In this document: positions 46,836-59,541 of the stretch, one piece after another | Numbering within the stretch: position 1 is the first letter of the stretch | How the letters are laid out: the number at the start of each line of letters is the position of its first letter | Assembly (NCBI GenBank): GCA_018894105.1 | Contig: CM032117.1 | Span: 35,568,501-35,632,500 of the forward strand | DNA length: 64,000 bases | Direction of reading: 5' to 3' | DNA from: Jacaranda mimosifolia | Taxonomy: Eukaryota > Streptophyta > Magnoliopsida > Lamiales > Bignoniaceae | Position numbers and translations under genes: made by a program | Notes under the pieces: model-generated | What the model was told of the DNA's origin: nothing | What the model saw: only the letters and a program-made list of their open reading frames with translations | Databases searched by the model: none

Positions 46836-47731
46836 CCTATAATGAATTGCAAAGGTGAGAACCGCATGTGGTAACAAATACCCATGTGGGAGAATTTGTC
46901 GTCATGTGCACTTCAATAAAGTACATACCCTTCTCATGTGTTGCAAGGTAAGCTTTGCAATTTCTTTTCCAATGCCCCTTTTCGCCATAGTGGAAATAAC
47001 TAGCTTGGGTTTTAACCTTCTTCTTGACCCTCCCAAAACTCTTCTCGGGTTGTTTCCCTTTTGAGGAAGAACTTTTCTTTCTCTTACCTCCCTTTCTAGG
47101 ACCCCTAGGGCCCTTCGACTTGGAGGAGGATGCAAGCATAAAGGGGCTTCTCCTTTCTCACAGTTGCCTCCATGGTCACAAGTATATTGTTCAATTCGTT
47201 AATCGTAACATCTTGCTTGGACATATTGAAGTTCATAACGAATTGATCATATGATGGTGGCAATGACTGTAGGATCAAATCCACGTAAACGTCGTTGTCC
47301 ATGACCACATCTAACTGTCCAAGCTTTTCGATGAGTCCAATCATCTTAAGGCCGTGATCATGGACATTTGACCTTTCACTCATCCTTTCTATAAAGAGCA
47401 CCTTGGGCAAAGCGAATCTTTCATGTCTACTTTGTACACCATACATAGATCTCTCGAGCATGTTTCATGTGCTCATGAGTCTTTTGGAGCTCTTGGACAT
47501 GGATGCCATCATGACATACCTCACTTGTAGATCATCATCTACAAATTTTGTGAACATTTTATGTTGTGCGTTAGTGGCATCGTCACCAAGTGTGTCCATG
47601 AGACTTTGATCAAGGACGTAAGTCCACTTTTTAGAGTTAAGAATGATTTTAAAGTTTCTTAACCAATCTTTGAAGTTTGGCCCAATAAGTTTATTGGTTT
47701 TCAAAATTGATGTGAGTGGATTCTTAGCCAT
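46836..47731 (-). pseudogene. Element H gag and protease site, broken
   Basis: The ATG at 47731-47729 opens MAKNPLTSILKTNKLIGPNF, DWLRNFKIILNSKKWTYVLD and FTKFVDDDLQVRYVMMASMS, to a stop at 47465. A shift leads to SMYGVQSRHERFALPKVLFI, SNVHDHGLKMIGLIEKLGQL and SYDQFVMNFNMSKQDVTIN. Another shift at about 47120 leads to a Lys/Ser-rich linker and the knuckle YFHYGEKGHWKRNC, where both first-pair Cys are Tyr (G-to-A changes). The protease site reads TWVFVTTCGSHLCNSL: the catalytic Asp is Val. About 70 bp of the middle of gag seem missing near 47460. Confidence 0.88.
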
Positions 47732-49474
47732 TTTGATTGAAGATTTTGAAAATCTACAGGAGTCGAAAAAAGAGTATAAGCATGTGATTGAGTTTGATAT
47801 TAAAAACATGTTTATGGTCTTTCAAGCATATTTTCCTCCCACTATTTTATCAAATTCTTCACCCTTTAGAAGAATTCAAGAAATCATATTTCCTAGTGAG
47901 AATCAAGATCCCAAGGACTTGTGATTGGACCCCCGTAACCGAGTGCCATCCGCAAGCAATCGGAGGGTAAGAAACTTTTGCTAATTGCATCTCATGCAAC
48001 TTTTGATATATTTTGCCTCACTTTTTACATAGACCCACATAACCGTGTGCCATCTATGATACTAAGTGTTATGTCGAACCTGCCAATCAATCTTTGACTC
48101 AAGATGGGTACTACATCATCCCCCGTAATCGAGTGCCAATGTGTGGGTGTTCCCAAGTCAAAGTGCATCTAATGCTAAGTGTATGCTCAATAAGTAAATG
48201 CGCCTAGCATGCTCCTAGGGTGGGATGACCATGAGCCTAACCAAGTGGCACACATAGAGCCATAGGTGCACCACATAGATGATTTTAAGTGCGTTGATTA
48301 AATCTAACTATTACCTACGGGTATCCCATACATTCATGGGTCTTCAAAAGTCTCCATGCCTCCAAAGTTCTCCATTGCTCTATGCAACAATTACATGAAT
48401 AGGAAATCCTCACTCCCAGTTATTCTACTATCATAACATTTACAACATAGAAATAAAAATGCATGCAAGCCTCTATTTAATACAACCCATTTTTCAACAA
48501 CGTGAAACAAATAAAATTGATATTAAAGGCTCATAATCATCTCCATTCATTCATCATCCGTTCAATAATTAAATGAACAATAAATAAATCTAGAATTAAC
48601 AATTAGTTCTAACAATTAAATGTTTGTCTCATAAACAAATAATTGAACATGCATTACATTTATGCCATAATTGGAAAATCAACTTTAACCAATTTTCAAA
48701 AGCATTAAAAAATATCAAACATAATTTTTAGAACTTGCACAACACTTGTGCATCTAATATGTGCGATGTAGAAACTTATTGAGCATTAAAGGAGTTGGAA
48801 AAACAAATCTAAGCTCATCAAAACACCAAAAACTGGATTGCTGCCCAGCCTAGGCGCACAGCTAGGCAGGCCGCACACACAATGTGCGTACAACGCCAGT
48901 CCAGCGCCCGACTGTGTGTGGCAGCCCCTTGTTTTGGGCTTCAAAGTATGCTAAATGCTTTTTCCACTCAACTTTCATGCACCAATAATTTTAGCACATG
49001 TTCCTAACATTAAAACACACATTATAGATGAATTTCCAGATTTAAAACCTCTTTTAAAAATGGAAATTCAAGTGCTCAATCATGCCTTCAAAAATTAGAA
49101 AAAGCTATAACCATATTCTTCAAAATCTCCAATATAACTCCAATCAAATTAGATCCAAAAATGACCAAAACTCTTTTGATCAAACAACAACATGATATAT
49201 CAACATATAACATCAATAAATGCTAAATCAACATTCAACATTTATCATTATGAATTGAAACATATTAGAACATGAATCAACATTTAAAACATATTAGAAC
49301 ATGAATCAACATTTAAAACATATAATAGCATGCTTTCAACTCATCAATCAAGGAGCCATAGACAACATCAACCAAACACTCCAATCCATCATATGAATTG
49401 AGAATTTGGTGATCTAGATTAATCCATCACATGAATCAATCATCTAAATAAAATCTAAATCTAAGCATGATTTA
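47732..49474 (-). other. Element H leader (untranslated)
   Basis: 1.74 kb without a gene. Pre-gag motif copies are at 47927-47947, 48032-48051 and 48118-48137 (minus-strand reading near GGCACTCGATTACGGGGG). A GC-rich block lies at about 48838-48936. A 36-bp direct repeat with AACATTTAAAACATATTAGA is at about 49255-49325. Confidence 0.78.
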
Positions 49475-49487
49475 GGCTCTGATACCA
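49475..49487 (-). promoter_or_regulatory. Element H primer binding site
   Basis: The minus strand reads TGGTATCAGAGCC, an exact initiator-tRNA site two bases inside the 5' LTR. Confidence 0.93.
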
Positions 49488-49489
49488 CT

Positions 49490-51729
49490 TGGAAGCTAGT
49501 AAGGCACTAGTATCTAATTACAAAAATCTTCAAAAGCTTAATAAACTATTGCTTACAGGCTAACTGGGATCAAATCATGCTTGAGATTCAGATTAGGATA
49601 GAGTGTTACCTTGAAATTGAAAAATCTGAGGAGAATGAGGTGAACTCTTCATATATCCAAAAACTGTTAGAAAATGCACAGCTGGAGATGAGTGATTTTT
49701 GCCTCCGTCAAATCACCTCCAAAAATCATAAATAAAATTGTTGGAGCTGATCAACACCTTTAAGAACTCTCAATAAAAAATTCATTCGAAAAAGCCTTCT
49801 GGATCTCACTGGAGAAAATTTCCAAATTGGACTCTGTCTAGTGGATCTCCAAACCATAGCAAAAAAAGTAGTTTGCCTCTATTGATATGATCCACACACT
49901 AATTAGATCTTCCAAGATCTCTAGCCTATAAGCTGGAATAAGGCCAGATATTAGCTATGGTGGAGACCAATTTTTGGTAGTCAAGAAGAAGAAAAAGCAA
50001 AGCTTTCAACACATGAATACAATGCTTGCAATAATTTTGGAGGGAATGGTGGAGAATCTAATTCTTCACACCTTTTGACATAATGACCAGCCCTCTATCT
50101 CTTTATATCTATGTATAGAGGCTGGAAAGTGTGATGCCAAGGTGGAATCACACCTCCCATAAGGAGAAAGGGCGGCCAACTTGCATTTGCCAAGGTGGCA
50201 AATGCAAATTCAAATCTAATTTGAATTTCACTTGCATTTTAATTACATTTGAAATCTAATTTCAAGTTAATTAAAATGCTAATTCAAATGAACATTTCAT
50301 TTGAATTTTCTCTCCAAAATGTGTTCGTCCCATTAATTAAATTAAATACTTTAATTTAATTAATTAACCTTTGACTTAACTCTTACTCAAATAAGCTCAA
50401 CTCTTAAGCTTGAATTTTGTTAACTAAACTCTTTAAGTTAACTTGACTAATTGATGGTCATATTGGCACCAAATAATTAACTCTTTAATTATTGGTCTAA
50501 TTTAACTCCTTAAATTAGTCGATTAATTTAACACTTAAATTAATCAAGCCAAAAAATGACCTTCCAAATTGGCACCTCATAATCGATCCACTAGGAGACT
50601 TTTTTTAACATTTAGAAAATCCTTTCTCCATCAAATACGAAGCTAATTGGCTTTTGTGTGTGATCCAATAGGTTCTACCATTCATTGGATATAGGCTCAC
50701 AACTCCTTGTGACTTTTGAATATCAAATATTCATTTTAGTTTAAAATACTTTTAAACTAATCGACTTAATTCAATTAATCTCATTAATTGAAGAGTACCT
50801 AATCTCCATGGTCGATGTCCAACCTCAAGCCCATGGAGCCCAACTAATTGGTCGAAATGAACATTCTGGATAATTATTGTAGCTCTACGAATACCATGCA
50901 AATATGTTCCTTCTGTCTCCTATCTCAGGAAAGAGGCCTAGGGCAAGATATTTATCGGCTCCCTAATAGCCTCGATGCTATGTTTCTATTCTCAATGTTC
51001 GATTTCCTTGTGTGACCTCATCCTTAGAAAACTCCTTTTCCAAATTCTAACACCACATTGCATAAGGATTTCTTGGAATCGACCATTATAGAACACATAG
51101 GAGATGCATTTGCCCTTCACAAAAGCGAAGAGTCGGATTCCATCTTAGATCCACAAACCACCATGCCAACCTAACCTCAACCCAAAAGACCTGCTAAGTG
51201 GTTAAGAAAGAGTCAAAGCATGAGGACCAAAAATAAGGTTATCATGGATCCTCAGGTCAGAGGATTAATAATATGCACTAGCATAAGCTGGAGAACTTGC
51301 CACTACCATGACTTGCCACTTTGGCTATCTAGTGGGTTCTCTGGTAGGTCTTCAGTGCCTTGTTCTCTAACAAGCATAGACTAACATGCCCCTATATCTC
51401 ACATGGTTGCTCATGGAATGGAGCAATATCTAACTCTTGGATTTGTCCATCATCAGTGTAAGTCTACCCGGATCCTAGATGCCCTGTCTCATAAGATCTT
51501 ATGACTTGGAAGATTTAAGATCACGACCGCGTGGGACTTATTCCATGGTCATTGAACCAAGTCTCGTAGTCATAAGTGATCTAGGGGTTTCATCTAAATG
51601 CAAGTGAAGTAATAAAGTGAATAAGATGAAGATGGTCATATAAAGAATATCATTGAATCAAGATTTTTTTACGAGGAAATAGTGTTTTACAAGGTCAATC
51701 TAATTGGGTTGCTGGGCACTATTCCAACA
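49490..51729 (-). repeat. Element H 5' LTR (2240 bp)
   Basis: In + coordinates it runs TGGAAGCTAGTAAGGCACTA to GGGCACTATTCCAACA. The hairpin at 50129-50153 has one arm change (GGAATCAC). It is closely similar to the H 3' LTR throughout. Confidence 0.93.
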
Positions 51730-52174
51730 AGAACCTGCCATTACCAATTTGGCACTACGGCTACCTAGTGGATTCTTTGGGTGGATCTCCAGTGCCTTGT
51801 TCTCTAACAAGCACCCACTAACATACACCCATATCTCATATGGTTTGCTCATGGAATGGAGCAACATCTAACCCTTAGATTATGCATTGTTGGTGTAAGT
51901 CTATCCAAATCTTAGATGCCCTATCTCATAAGATTCTATGACTTGGGATGTTTAAGATTACAACCATGCAAGACTTATTCCATGATCACCACCTAGTACA
52001 TGGCCAAGTCCCGCAATCTTGTGTGATCTAAGGGCTTCAACTAAATGCCAGTGAAGTAATATAAACATAAGATGTTGATGGCCATTTATAAAGAATATCA
52101 TTCAATCAAGATTGTATCAGAGGTGAAATAGTTTACATGCCAATCTTATTGGCTTGAGGGGAACTATTCCAAAA
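51730..52174 (-). repeat. Element G 3' LTR, right part (first five bases are H's right target duplication)
   Basis: AGAAC at 51730-51734 repeats 41422-41426. The LTR then continues to GGAACTATTCCAAAA, where the polypurine tract of G begins (minus strand AGGCCAAGTGGGAGAT, 52175-52190). Confidence 0.9.
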
Positions 52175-55080
52175 ATCTCCCACTTGGCCTAAAGTTGATT
52201 CCCTATAATCTTAAGACCCATCTTCTCAAAATGTCCTTCAAAGACCTTTTGCGATAGGGGCTTTGTTAGTGGATCTGCTATATTCTCTTATGAGGCAACT
52301 CTTTCCACATGTTGCATCTACCTATGATCTCTTGGATCAAATGGTATCGCCTCAAAATATGCTTGGACCGTTGATGAGATCTTGGCTCTTTAGCTTGTGC
52401 AACCACACAACTATTGACATAGAAGACAACTACAGGCTCTGCACTACATCCAATTCTTGGATGAAGTTTTTGATCTAAACACCTTTTGAAGCCGTAATAT
52501 ATTTTGCTTCAGTGGTTAAGTTGGCCGTGGTATCTTGTTTGGAACTCTTCCAACTCATCACACCGCCATTAAGGCAAAATATAAATCCAGAGATGGGTTT
52601 TAGGTCATCTACATTGGATTGAAAACTTAAATCCAAAAACCCCTCGGGATTCAATTCTCCATTGCCATAAACTAAAAATAAGTCATTAGTCCTTCTCAAG
52701 TACTTAAGGATTATTTTAACGGCTATCCAGTGACATTTATTGGGATTGGATTGAAAGTGGCTCGTGACACTCAGAGTGTGCGCTACATCCGATCTTGTAC
52801 ATTGAATTACATATACTATGCTTTATGCTCTCTATAGCAGACGCATAATGTATCCAGGATATCTTTTGTCTCTCTGCCTCAGTCTTAGGGGTCATAGACT
52901 CAGAGAGACGAATATCTTGTCCTATGGGAAATAATCCCTTCATGTATTCTTCCATACTAAACCTTTTTAGTATTTTGTCAACGCACTGGGTTTAGGATAG
53001 CCCAGCATCCTCTTCGATCTATCTCTATAGATACGTATTCCTAATATGTATGACGCCTATCCCAAACCTTTCATGGAGAATTGAGTAGATAACCATGTTT
53101 TAGTACACTTTAACATACCTACCTCAGTCCTAATGGGAAGGATGTCATCAATATAAAGCACAACAAACTGTACACTATTTCCACTTGCCTTCTTGTACAC
53201 ACAAGGTTCATACACATTTTTGATAAAGCCAAAAAGTTTGACTGCTTTATCAAAACATATCTTCAAACTTCAGGATGCTTGCTTGAGTCCATAAATGATT
53301 CTTTGGAGTTTGTAAACCTTTTGCTCACTCCCTTTGGATGTAAAACCTTATGGTTGCTCTATATAGATTTCTTCTTCAATGTTTCCATTGAGGAAAGCGA
53401 TTTTCACATCCATTTGCCATATCTCATAGTCATAATATACAGCTATGGCAAGTAGAATCCTAACGGATTTAGGCATTGCAACCGGTGAAAGTTTTCCTCG
53501 AAATCAATACTAGGTCTTTGAGTATAACCTTTTGCCACTAGTCGTGCCTTAAAGGTCGTTACCTCCCCATTGACTCCTAGCTTTCACTTATAGATCCACT
53601 TGCAACCAATGGGTGCGATACCCTCCGATGGAACTACTAAAGTCCATACTTTGTTGGAGCATATGGAGTCTATTTTGGTCTCATAACATTAAGCCAATGT
53701 CCCGAATCTATGTCCAACATAGCTTCCTCGTAAGTCTTTGAATCTATATCCGATTAGCTCATCTCATGAAGAAATTTGAACCTTTCGGGTTGTTTCTTAA
53801 TTCGGTCCGACCTACGTAGAGGTTGTGTGTAAGGCTCACTCCTTTTCCAAAAAGTTGACGTTCCTCAAGGCAAACAATTTTTGTTTCGAGGGATCATAAA
53901 AATAATAACCCATAAACTCTCTAGGATATCCCACAAACTTACACAAGAAGGATCGACTGTCCAACTTGTCTCCTAGTAACCTTTTCACGTAAGCTAGAGA
54001 CCCTTAAACCTTAAGATAATGATAAGAGGGTGCTTTGCCATACCACATCTCATATGGCGTCTTTGGCACGACTTTTGAAGGTACTACATTTAGTAGCCTC
54101 GTACATCGGAGAAGCTCATCATGGAACATACCATGTCCAAAAGGGTACAGTTTCTCCTCTCGGCTACTCCATTGAGTTGGGGTGTACCGAGTGGAGTCCA
54201 TCAAGAAAGAATCCTATTCTCTTTTAGATAATCCAAAAACTTGGTACTTAAGTATACTCCTTCTCAATCCGATTGAAGAGCTTTAATACTAAGTCCATTT
54301 TGCTTTTCTACTTCACACCTATACTCTTTGAACCTTTCAAAAGCTTTGGACTTGTACTTCATAAGATACACATGTCCAAACCGAGTGTGATCATCTGTGA
54401 AGGTAATGAAGTAAGAATAGCCTTCTCGGGTACTAACCCTTAGTGCACCGCACATATCTATATGGATCAAATCCAAAGGACTTGTGCTTTGCTCCGATTG
54501 TCCTACAAAAAGAGCCTTGGTCATTTTTCTCTTCAACAAGACTCACAAGTTGAAAATTCCTCAATGCCACTAACATTTAGTGCTTTGAGAGCTTCTATCT
54601 TGTTTATCCTATTTTTAGAGATATGGCCAAGTCTTGCATGCCTTATAATGGCATCATCTTGGATATCTAACTTTCTTTTACTCTATTAAATGTGCATTAA
54701 AGAGTTTTGAGAATCTAATACGTACAATCCATTACTCAATGTACCTTGAGCAATTAAAGAACCATTCTTTAATGCCTTCAATTTCCCAGTAGATATAGAA
54801 AAATCATATCCTTCATCATCCAAAATGGGAATTGAAATTATATTCTTCGTAAGATTTGGTACATAAGAACAAGGATCAAGTACAATCATAGAATCTCCCA
54901 AGTCCAACTTGATTATGCCTTGGATTATGGCAGCAACTTTTACTCCATTTCCGAGGTAGAAGATCATATCCCCTTCATTAAGATTCTTTCTTCTTTCCAT
55001 ACCTTATAACGAATTACAAAGGTGAGAACCACATGTGGTATCAAATTCCCATGAGGAAAAACTAGTTGTTAAATGTAATT
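52175..55080 (-). pseudogene. Element G pol: protease to RNase H, broken
   Basis: From the right: protease site SSWEFDTTCGSHLCNSL (about 55010-55060), then MERRKNLNEGDMIFYLGNGV, NIISIPILDDEGYDFSISTG and NGLYVLDSQNSLMHI (55000-54686). After two stops come the HHCC region (ARLGHISKNRINKIEALKAL, FSTCESC) and integrase at 54539-54264 (LDLIHIDMCGALRVSTREGY), with the first Asp kept. The Glu site reads NGVAERRN. RT is in pieces; 53266-53057 has VQFVVLYIDDILPIRTEVGM, a conservative YIDD. MEEYMKGLFPIGQDIRLSES is at 52955. RNase H at 52699-52475 keeps TTEAKYITASKGV. Many stops elsewhere. Confidence 0.87.
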
Positions 55081-55988
55081 CCATAAAGTACATACCCTTC
55101 TCAAAGGTTGCAAGATAAGCTTCGCAATTCCTTCTCCAATGCCCTTTTTCGCCACAGTGAAAACATATAACATCGATTCCAAAAGTGGTTTGCTAGTGGT
55201 ACTTGTCGCTTGTCTTTGAAGGCTATTGAATTAGCTAAACCATGTGGTTTTAGTCTTTTTCTTCTTCTTAACTCCTCCTAAACCTTTCAAGGGTTGTTTT
55301 CCTGTTGATGAAGAACTTTTTTTCTTCTTACCCCCTTTCTTAGGACCCAATGGGCCTTTGGACTTGGAGGAGGATGCAAGCATAAGTGGCTTTTCCTTTT
55401 TCATAGTTGCCTCGGCGATAACCAACATGTTAACTAATTTGGTAAACGTCAGTTCTTTCTTAGACATAATAAAGTTCATAACGAATTGATCGAACGAACT
55501 TGGAAATGGCTATAGGATCAACTACATAGAGGTCATTGTCCATGATCACATCAAGTTGTCCAAGTTTTCAATGAGTCCAATCAATTTAAGCCCGTGATCA
55601 TGGACACTCATGCCCTAAGTCATTCTACTTCTAAAGAGCTCCCAAGACAAAGTGAACCATTTGTGTCTAGTTTGGACACCATACAAGTTTTGTAGGTATG
55701 CATAGATCTCACTTGTATGCTTCATATGCTCATAAGTTTTTTGCAACTTATTCGACATAGTTGCCATCATGAGATACCTAGTTTGTAGATCATCATCCAC
55801 AAACCTCATGAATAATTCATCGGCCTCATTGGTGGTGTCATCGCCAATGGTTTCCGGCAGACTTTGATCAAGTAAAAAAATCCTCTTTTTGGAGTCAAGC
55901 ACTATTTTGAGGTTTCTCATCCCATGTGAAAATTGGGCCAAGTTAGTTTTTTGGTTTCCAAAATCATTGTGAGTGGATTCTTAGCCAT
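55081..55988 (-). pseudogene. Element G gag, broken, with an extra segment before the knuckle
   Basis: The ATG at 55988-55986 opens the usual MAKN start. The body is open at 55941-55615: MAQFSHGMRNLKIVLDSKKR, ETIGDDTTNEADELFMRFVD and HTSEIYAYLQNLYGVQTRH, ending FRSRMT at a stop. The next part (55479-55231) reads FIMSKKELTFTKLVNMLVIA and a Lys-rich linker VKKKKKTKT. Where the other copies go straight to the CCHC knuckle, G has about 75-80 extra bases (about 55165-55245). The knuckle follows in another frame (CFHCGEKGHW-like at about 55130-55170). It groups with C. Confidence 0.83.
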
Positions 55989-57318
55989 TTTTAGTTTGAA
56001 GATTTCACAAATCTACAAAAAGTGATAAAAGATAATATAAGCATGTGATTAAATATTTGATATTTTGAAAACATGTTTACAGTCTTTCAAGCATGTTTTT
56101 CTCCCACTATTTTATCAAATCCTTCACCCCCTAGAAGAATTCGAAAAATCATATTTCCTAGTGGAAATCAAGACTCCAAAGACTTGCAAGTGGACTCCCA
56201 TGACTGAGTGCTATCCATAAACAATCTAAGGATAAGCAACACTTGCTAATTGCATCATATGCAACTCTTGATATGTTTTGCCTCACTTTTCTTGTAGACC
56301 CACAACTCGTGCGACATCTACACTACTGAGTGTTAAGTCGGACCTACCAATCAAACTTCAATTCAAGACCACTCCACAACATCCCCCATGACTGAGTGCT
56401 AATGTGTGGGAAGCCTCAAATCAAAGATGCATCGTATGCTAAGTATATGCTCACAACTTTCCTCCTAAGTGTGACCTCTATGATCGAGTGCCATCACACA
56501 AAATTGGTAGCGTCATCATGGCATATACTATTGGGAGATGGCATAGATTAATTAAAACTCCTTTTAATTTATATCCATTTTGACTTAATAGTTGAGAGCA
56601 CTTAGACAATCTAACTAGAGGGATTTTTAACTTGCCTGCTAAGATATCACCTATTTTATCTTCTTATTTAGGTTTTCTATATCCTAATCTATCCATCACA
56701 TACATTAATAAGATATGGAGAACATAAATAAGTAAATGCGCCCAGCATGCTCCTATTGTGGGATGACCATGAGCTTAAACAAGTGATGCACTTTAGAGCC
56801 ATAGGTGCATCACTTAGTTGATTTTAAGTGGGTTGATTAAATCTAGCTATTACAAAATTGTATCTCACACATTCATAGGTCTCCATGCCTGCAATGGTCA
56901 TCTTTGCTCCTTGCAACATTTACATGAGAAAGAAAACCTCACTCCTAGTGATTTTACTCTCATAACATTTACAAGATAGAAATTAAGAGACATGCAAGCC
57001 CAAATTTAATACAACCCATTTCAACAACTTGAAACAAATAAAATCAATATTAAAGGCTCTAATCATCCCATTCATTCATCATCTATTCAACAATTAAATG
57101 AACAAAAATAAATCAAGAATTGACATTCAATTCCAACAATTAAATGCTTATCATATAAACAATTAATTGGCCATGCAAAAACAAGCATAACATTTATGCA
57201 TCCTCTTTTTGCAACAATTGGATATTAACTTTAACATGATTTAAGAAAACATAAAAAATGTCAAATATAATTTTGAGAACTTGTACAACACTTGTGAAAC
57301 TATTATGTGCACACTTTT
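55989..57318 (-). other. Element G leader, gag-proximal part
   Basis: No gene. Four copies of the pre-gag motif (minus strand near GGCACTCAGTCATGGGAG) are found at about 56190-56212, 56297-56316, 56384-56404 and 56473-56502. Solo LTR I starts at 57319 and the leader resumes at 59542. Confidence 0.78.
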
Positions 57319-59541
57319 TCAAGGTTAGTAAGCCACTAGGATCCAATAATCAAACTTCAAAAGCTAAAAATAACTAGTGCTTACAGCCTACCAAGGATTT
57401 AATCATGCTAGAAATTCAGATTTGGTTGGAGTGTTACCTCAAAAAGAAAATTTCCAACGTTGTAATGGTGAACACTTCACCAATCTAGATTTTGGTAGGC
57501 TCTGGCACAACGGAGAAACAACAAATTTTTCCTCAGTTAGAGTGCTCCAAAAATCATAACTTTTTTTTGAAACTGCTCAACTCCTTGAGAAAGTCGCTAA
57601 AAAAAAATAAGAGCAAAACTTGATTTGGATCACTTGGAAAAAAATCGACAAGTGATTGCTCTATTTCGGTGGATCTCCAAAGCTTAGCTAATCAAATGCT
57701 ATACCTCTATTGATATGGTCTACACACCAATTGATCCTGCAAATTCCACTCACTTTTAGCTGGAGAAAAGTGAAGGTTGATTTTTTAGGTAGGAAAAGAA
57801 GAGAGACCAAAGCCTCAACATATGAAGCAATGTCTGGAAAGGGAGTTTTGGAGGGAATTGTGGAAGAATCTAATCCTTCACACCTTCTTCACATATGACC
57901 AATCCCCTCTCTCTATATCTATATATAGATGTTGGATGGTGTGATGCCAAGGTGGCATCACATCTTCTAATAGGGGGGCGGCCAAGTGGGGTGCCAAAGT
58001 GGCAAATTTGTATTCAAATCTCATTTGAATTTCATGTGCATTTTAATTACATTTGAAATCTAATTTCAAGTTAATTAAGATGCTTCATTCAAATGAACCT
58101 TTCATTTGAATTTTTCCTCCAAAATGTATTCTTCTCATTAATTAAATTAAGCATTTCAATTTAATTAATTAACCTTTTTACTTAACTCTTAGGTCAAACA
58201 AGCTTAACTCTTAAGCTCAATTTTGTTAATTTAATTCCTTAAATTAACTTGACCAATTGATGGTCACTTGGGACCAAATAATTAGCTCCTTAATTATTTG
58301 TCTAACTTAACTTGTTAAAATTAGTTGATTAATTTAACACCTAAATTAATCAAGCCAAAATTTGACCTTCAATTTGGCATCTCACAAATTGGTCACCTTG
58401 GAGTAATTTTCTAACTCTTAGAAAATTACTCCAATAACTAGGAGGTTAATAGGATTTTGTGGGTGACCCAATAGGTTCTACTATTCATTGGACATGAGCT
58501 CACAACTCTTTGTGATTTTTGAATATCATATATTCATTTTATTGTAAAATATCTTTTAAACTAATTGATCCAATTCAATTAATCTCATTAATTGAAGAGT
58601 ATCCAATCCCCAAGGTCGATGTCCAACCTCAAGCCTATGGAGCCCAACTAATTGGCCAAAATGAATGCTTTTGGAGAACCATTATAGCTCTATGCATACC
58701 ATGCAAATACGGTCCTTCCGTCTCATATCTCCCAAAAGAGGCTATGGCAAGATATTTTGCCCACTCCCTAATAGCCTCATACTATATCTCTATTCCCAAT
58801 GTTCGATTTCTTTGTATTACCTCACCTTTGGAAAACTCAATTTTAAAATTGTCATACCACTTTGCGCAAGGATTTCTTACAATTGATCATTATAAAATAC
58901 ATAGGAGATGTACTCGCCCTTCAAAAAGCAAGAAGTCAGATTCCATCTTGGATCTCACAAACCTCCATGCCAAGTAGCTCATACCCAACCTCAACCCGAA
59001 AGACCCATTAAGTGGTCAAGGAAGAGTCAAAGCATGAGGACCAAACACAAGGTTACCATGGATCCTGAGGTAAGAGGACTAATAATATGCACTAGCGCAA
59101 GCTGGAGAACTTGCCCCTACCGACTTGCCACTCCTGCTATCTACTGCATTCTTCAATTGGTTTCCAAAGCCTTGTTCTCTAACAAGCACCCACTAACATG
59201 CATCCATATCTGATATGGTTGCTCATTGAATGGAGAAATATCCAACTCTTGGATTTATGCATCGTTCGTGCAAGTCTATCTGGATCTTAGATGCCCCATC
59301 TCGTAAGATCCTATGACTTGGAAGATTTAAGATCACAACTGCGTGAGACTTATTCTATGGTCACGAAACCAAGTCTCGTAGTCATGAGTGATCTAAGGGC
59401 GTCATCCAAATGTGAGTGAAGTAATAAAGAGCATAAGATAAATATGGCCATATAAAGAATATCATTCAATCAAGATTGTTTTTATAAGGAAATAGCTTTT
59501 ACAAGGTCAATCCTATTAGCTAGCCGGGCACTATTCCAACA
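57319..59541 (-). repeat. Solo LTR I (2223 bp) in the G leader
   Basis: One LTR with both ends (TCAAGGTTAGTAAGCC in place of TGAAGG, to GGGCACTATTCCAACA) and no internal sequence. The G leader continues on both sides, and a 5-bp CTTTT/TTTTT flank fits a target duplication in a T run. Solo LTRs arise by recombination between the two LTRs of an element. It is most like the D LTRs. The hairpin is at 57938-57963. ORFs at 58519-58977 and 58908-59213 are U3 sequence, not genes. Confidence 0.88.

Larger units (their letters stand above)
41427..51729 (-). mobile_element. Copia element H (Angela-like), full length, 10.3 kb
   Basis: The only structurally complete, uninterrupted retrotransposon here: 3' LTR 41427-43681, polypurine tract, pol, gag, leader, primer site 49475-49487, 5' LTR 49490-51729, and an exact AGAAC duplication. 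It is coding-dead. The first ~140 bp of its two LTRs differ at about 10 positions by eye, so it is not a very recent insertion. Confidence 0.95.

Noticed and set aside
58519..59213. 152- and 101-codon ORFs on +
   Set aside because: They lie in the U3 part of solo LTR I, antisense to the LTR; homologous stretches in other LTRs contain stops.
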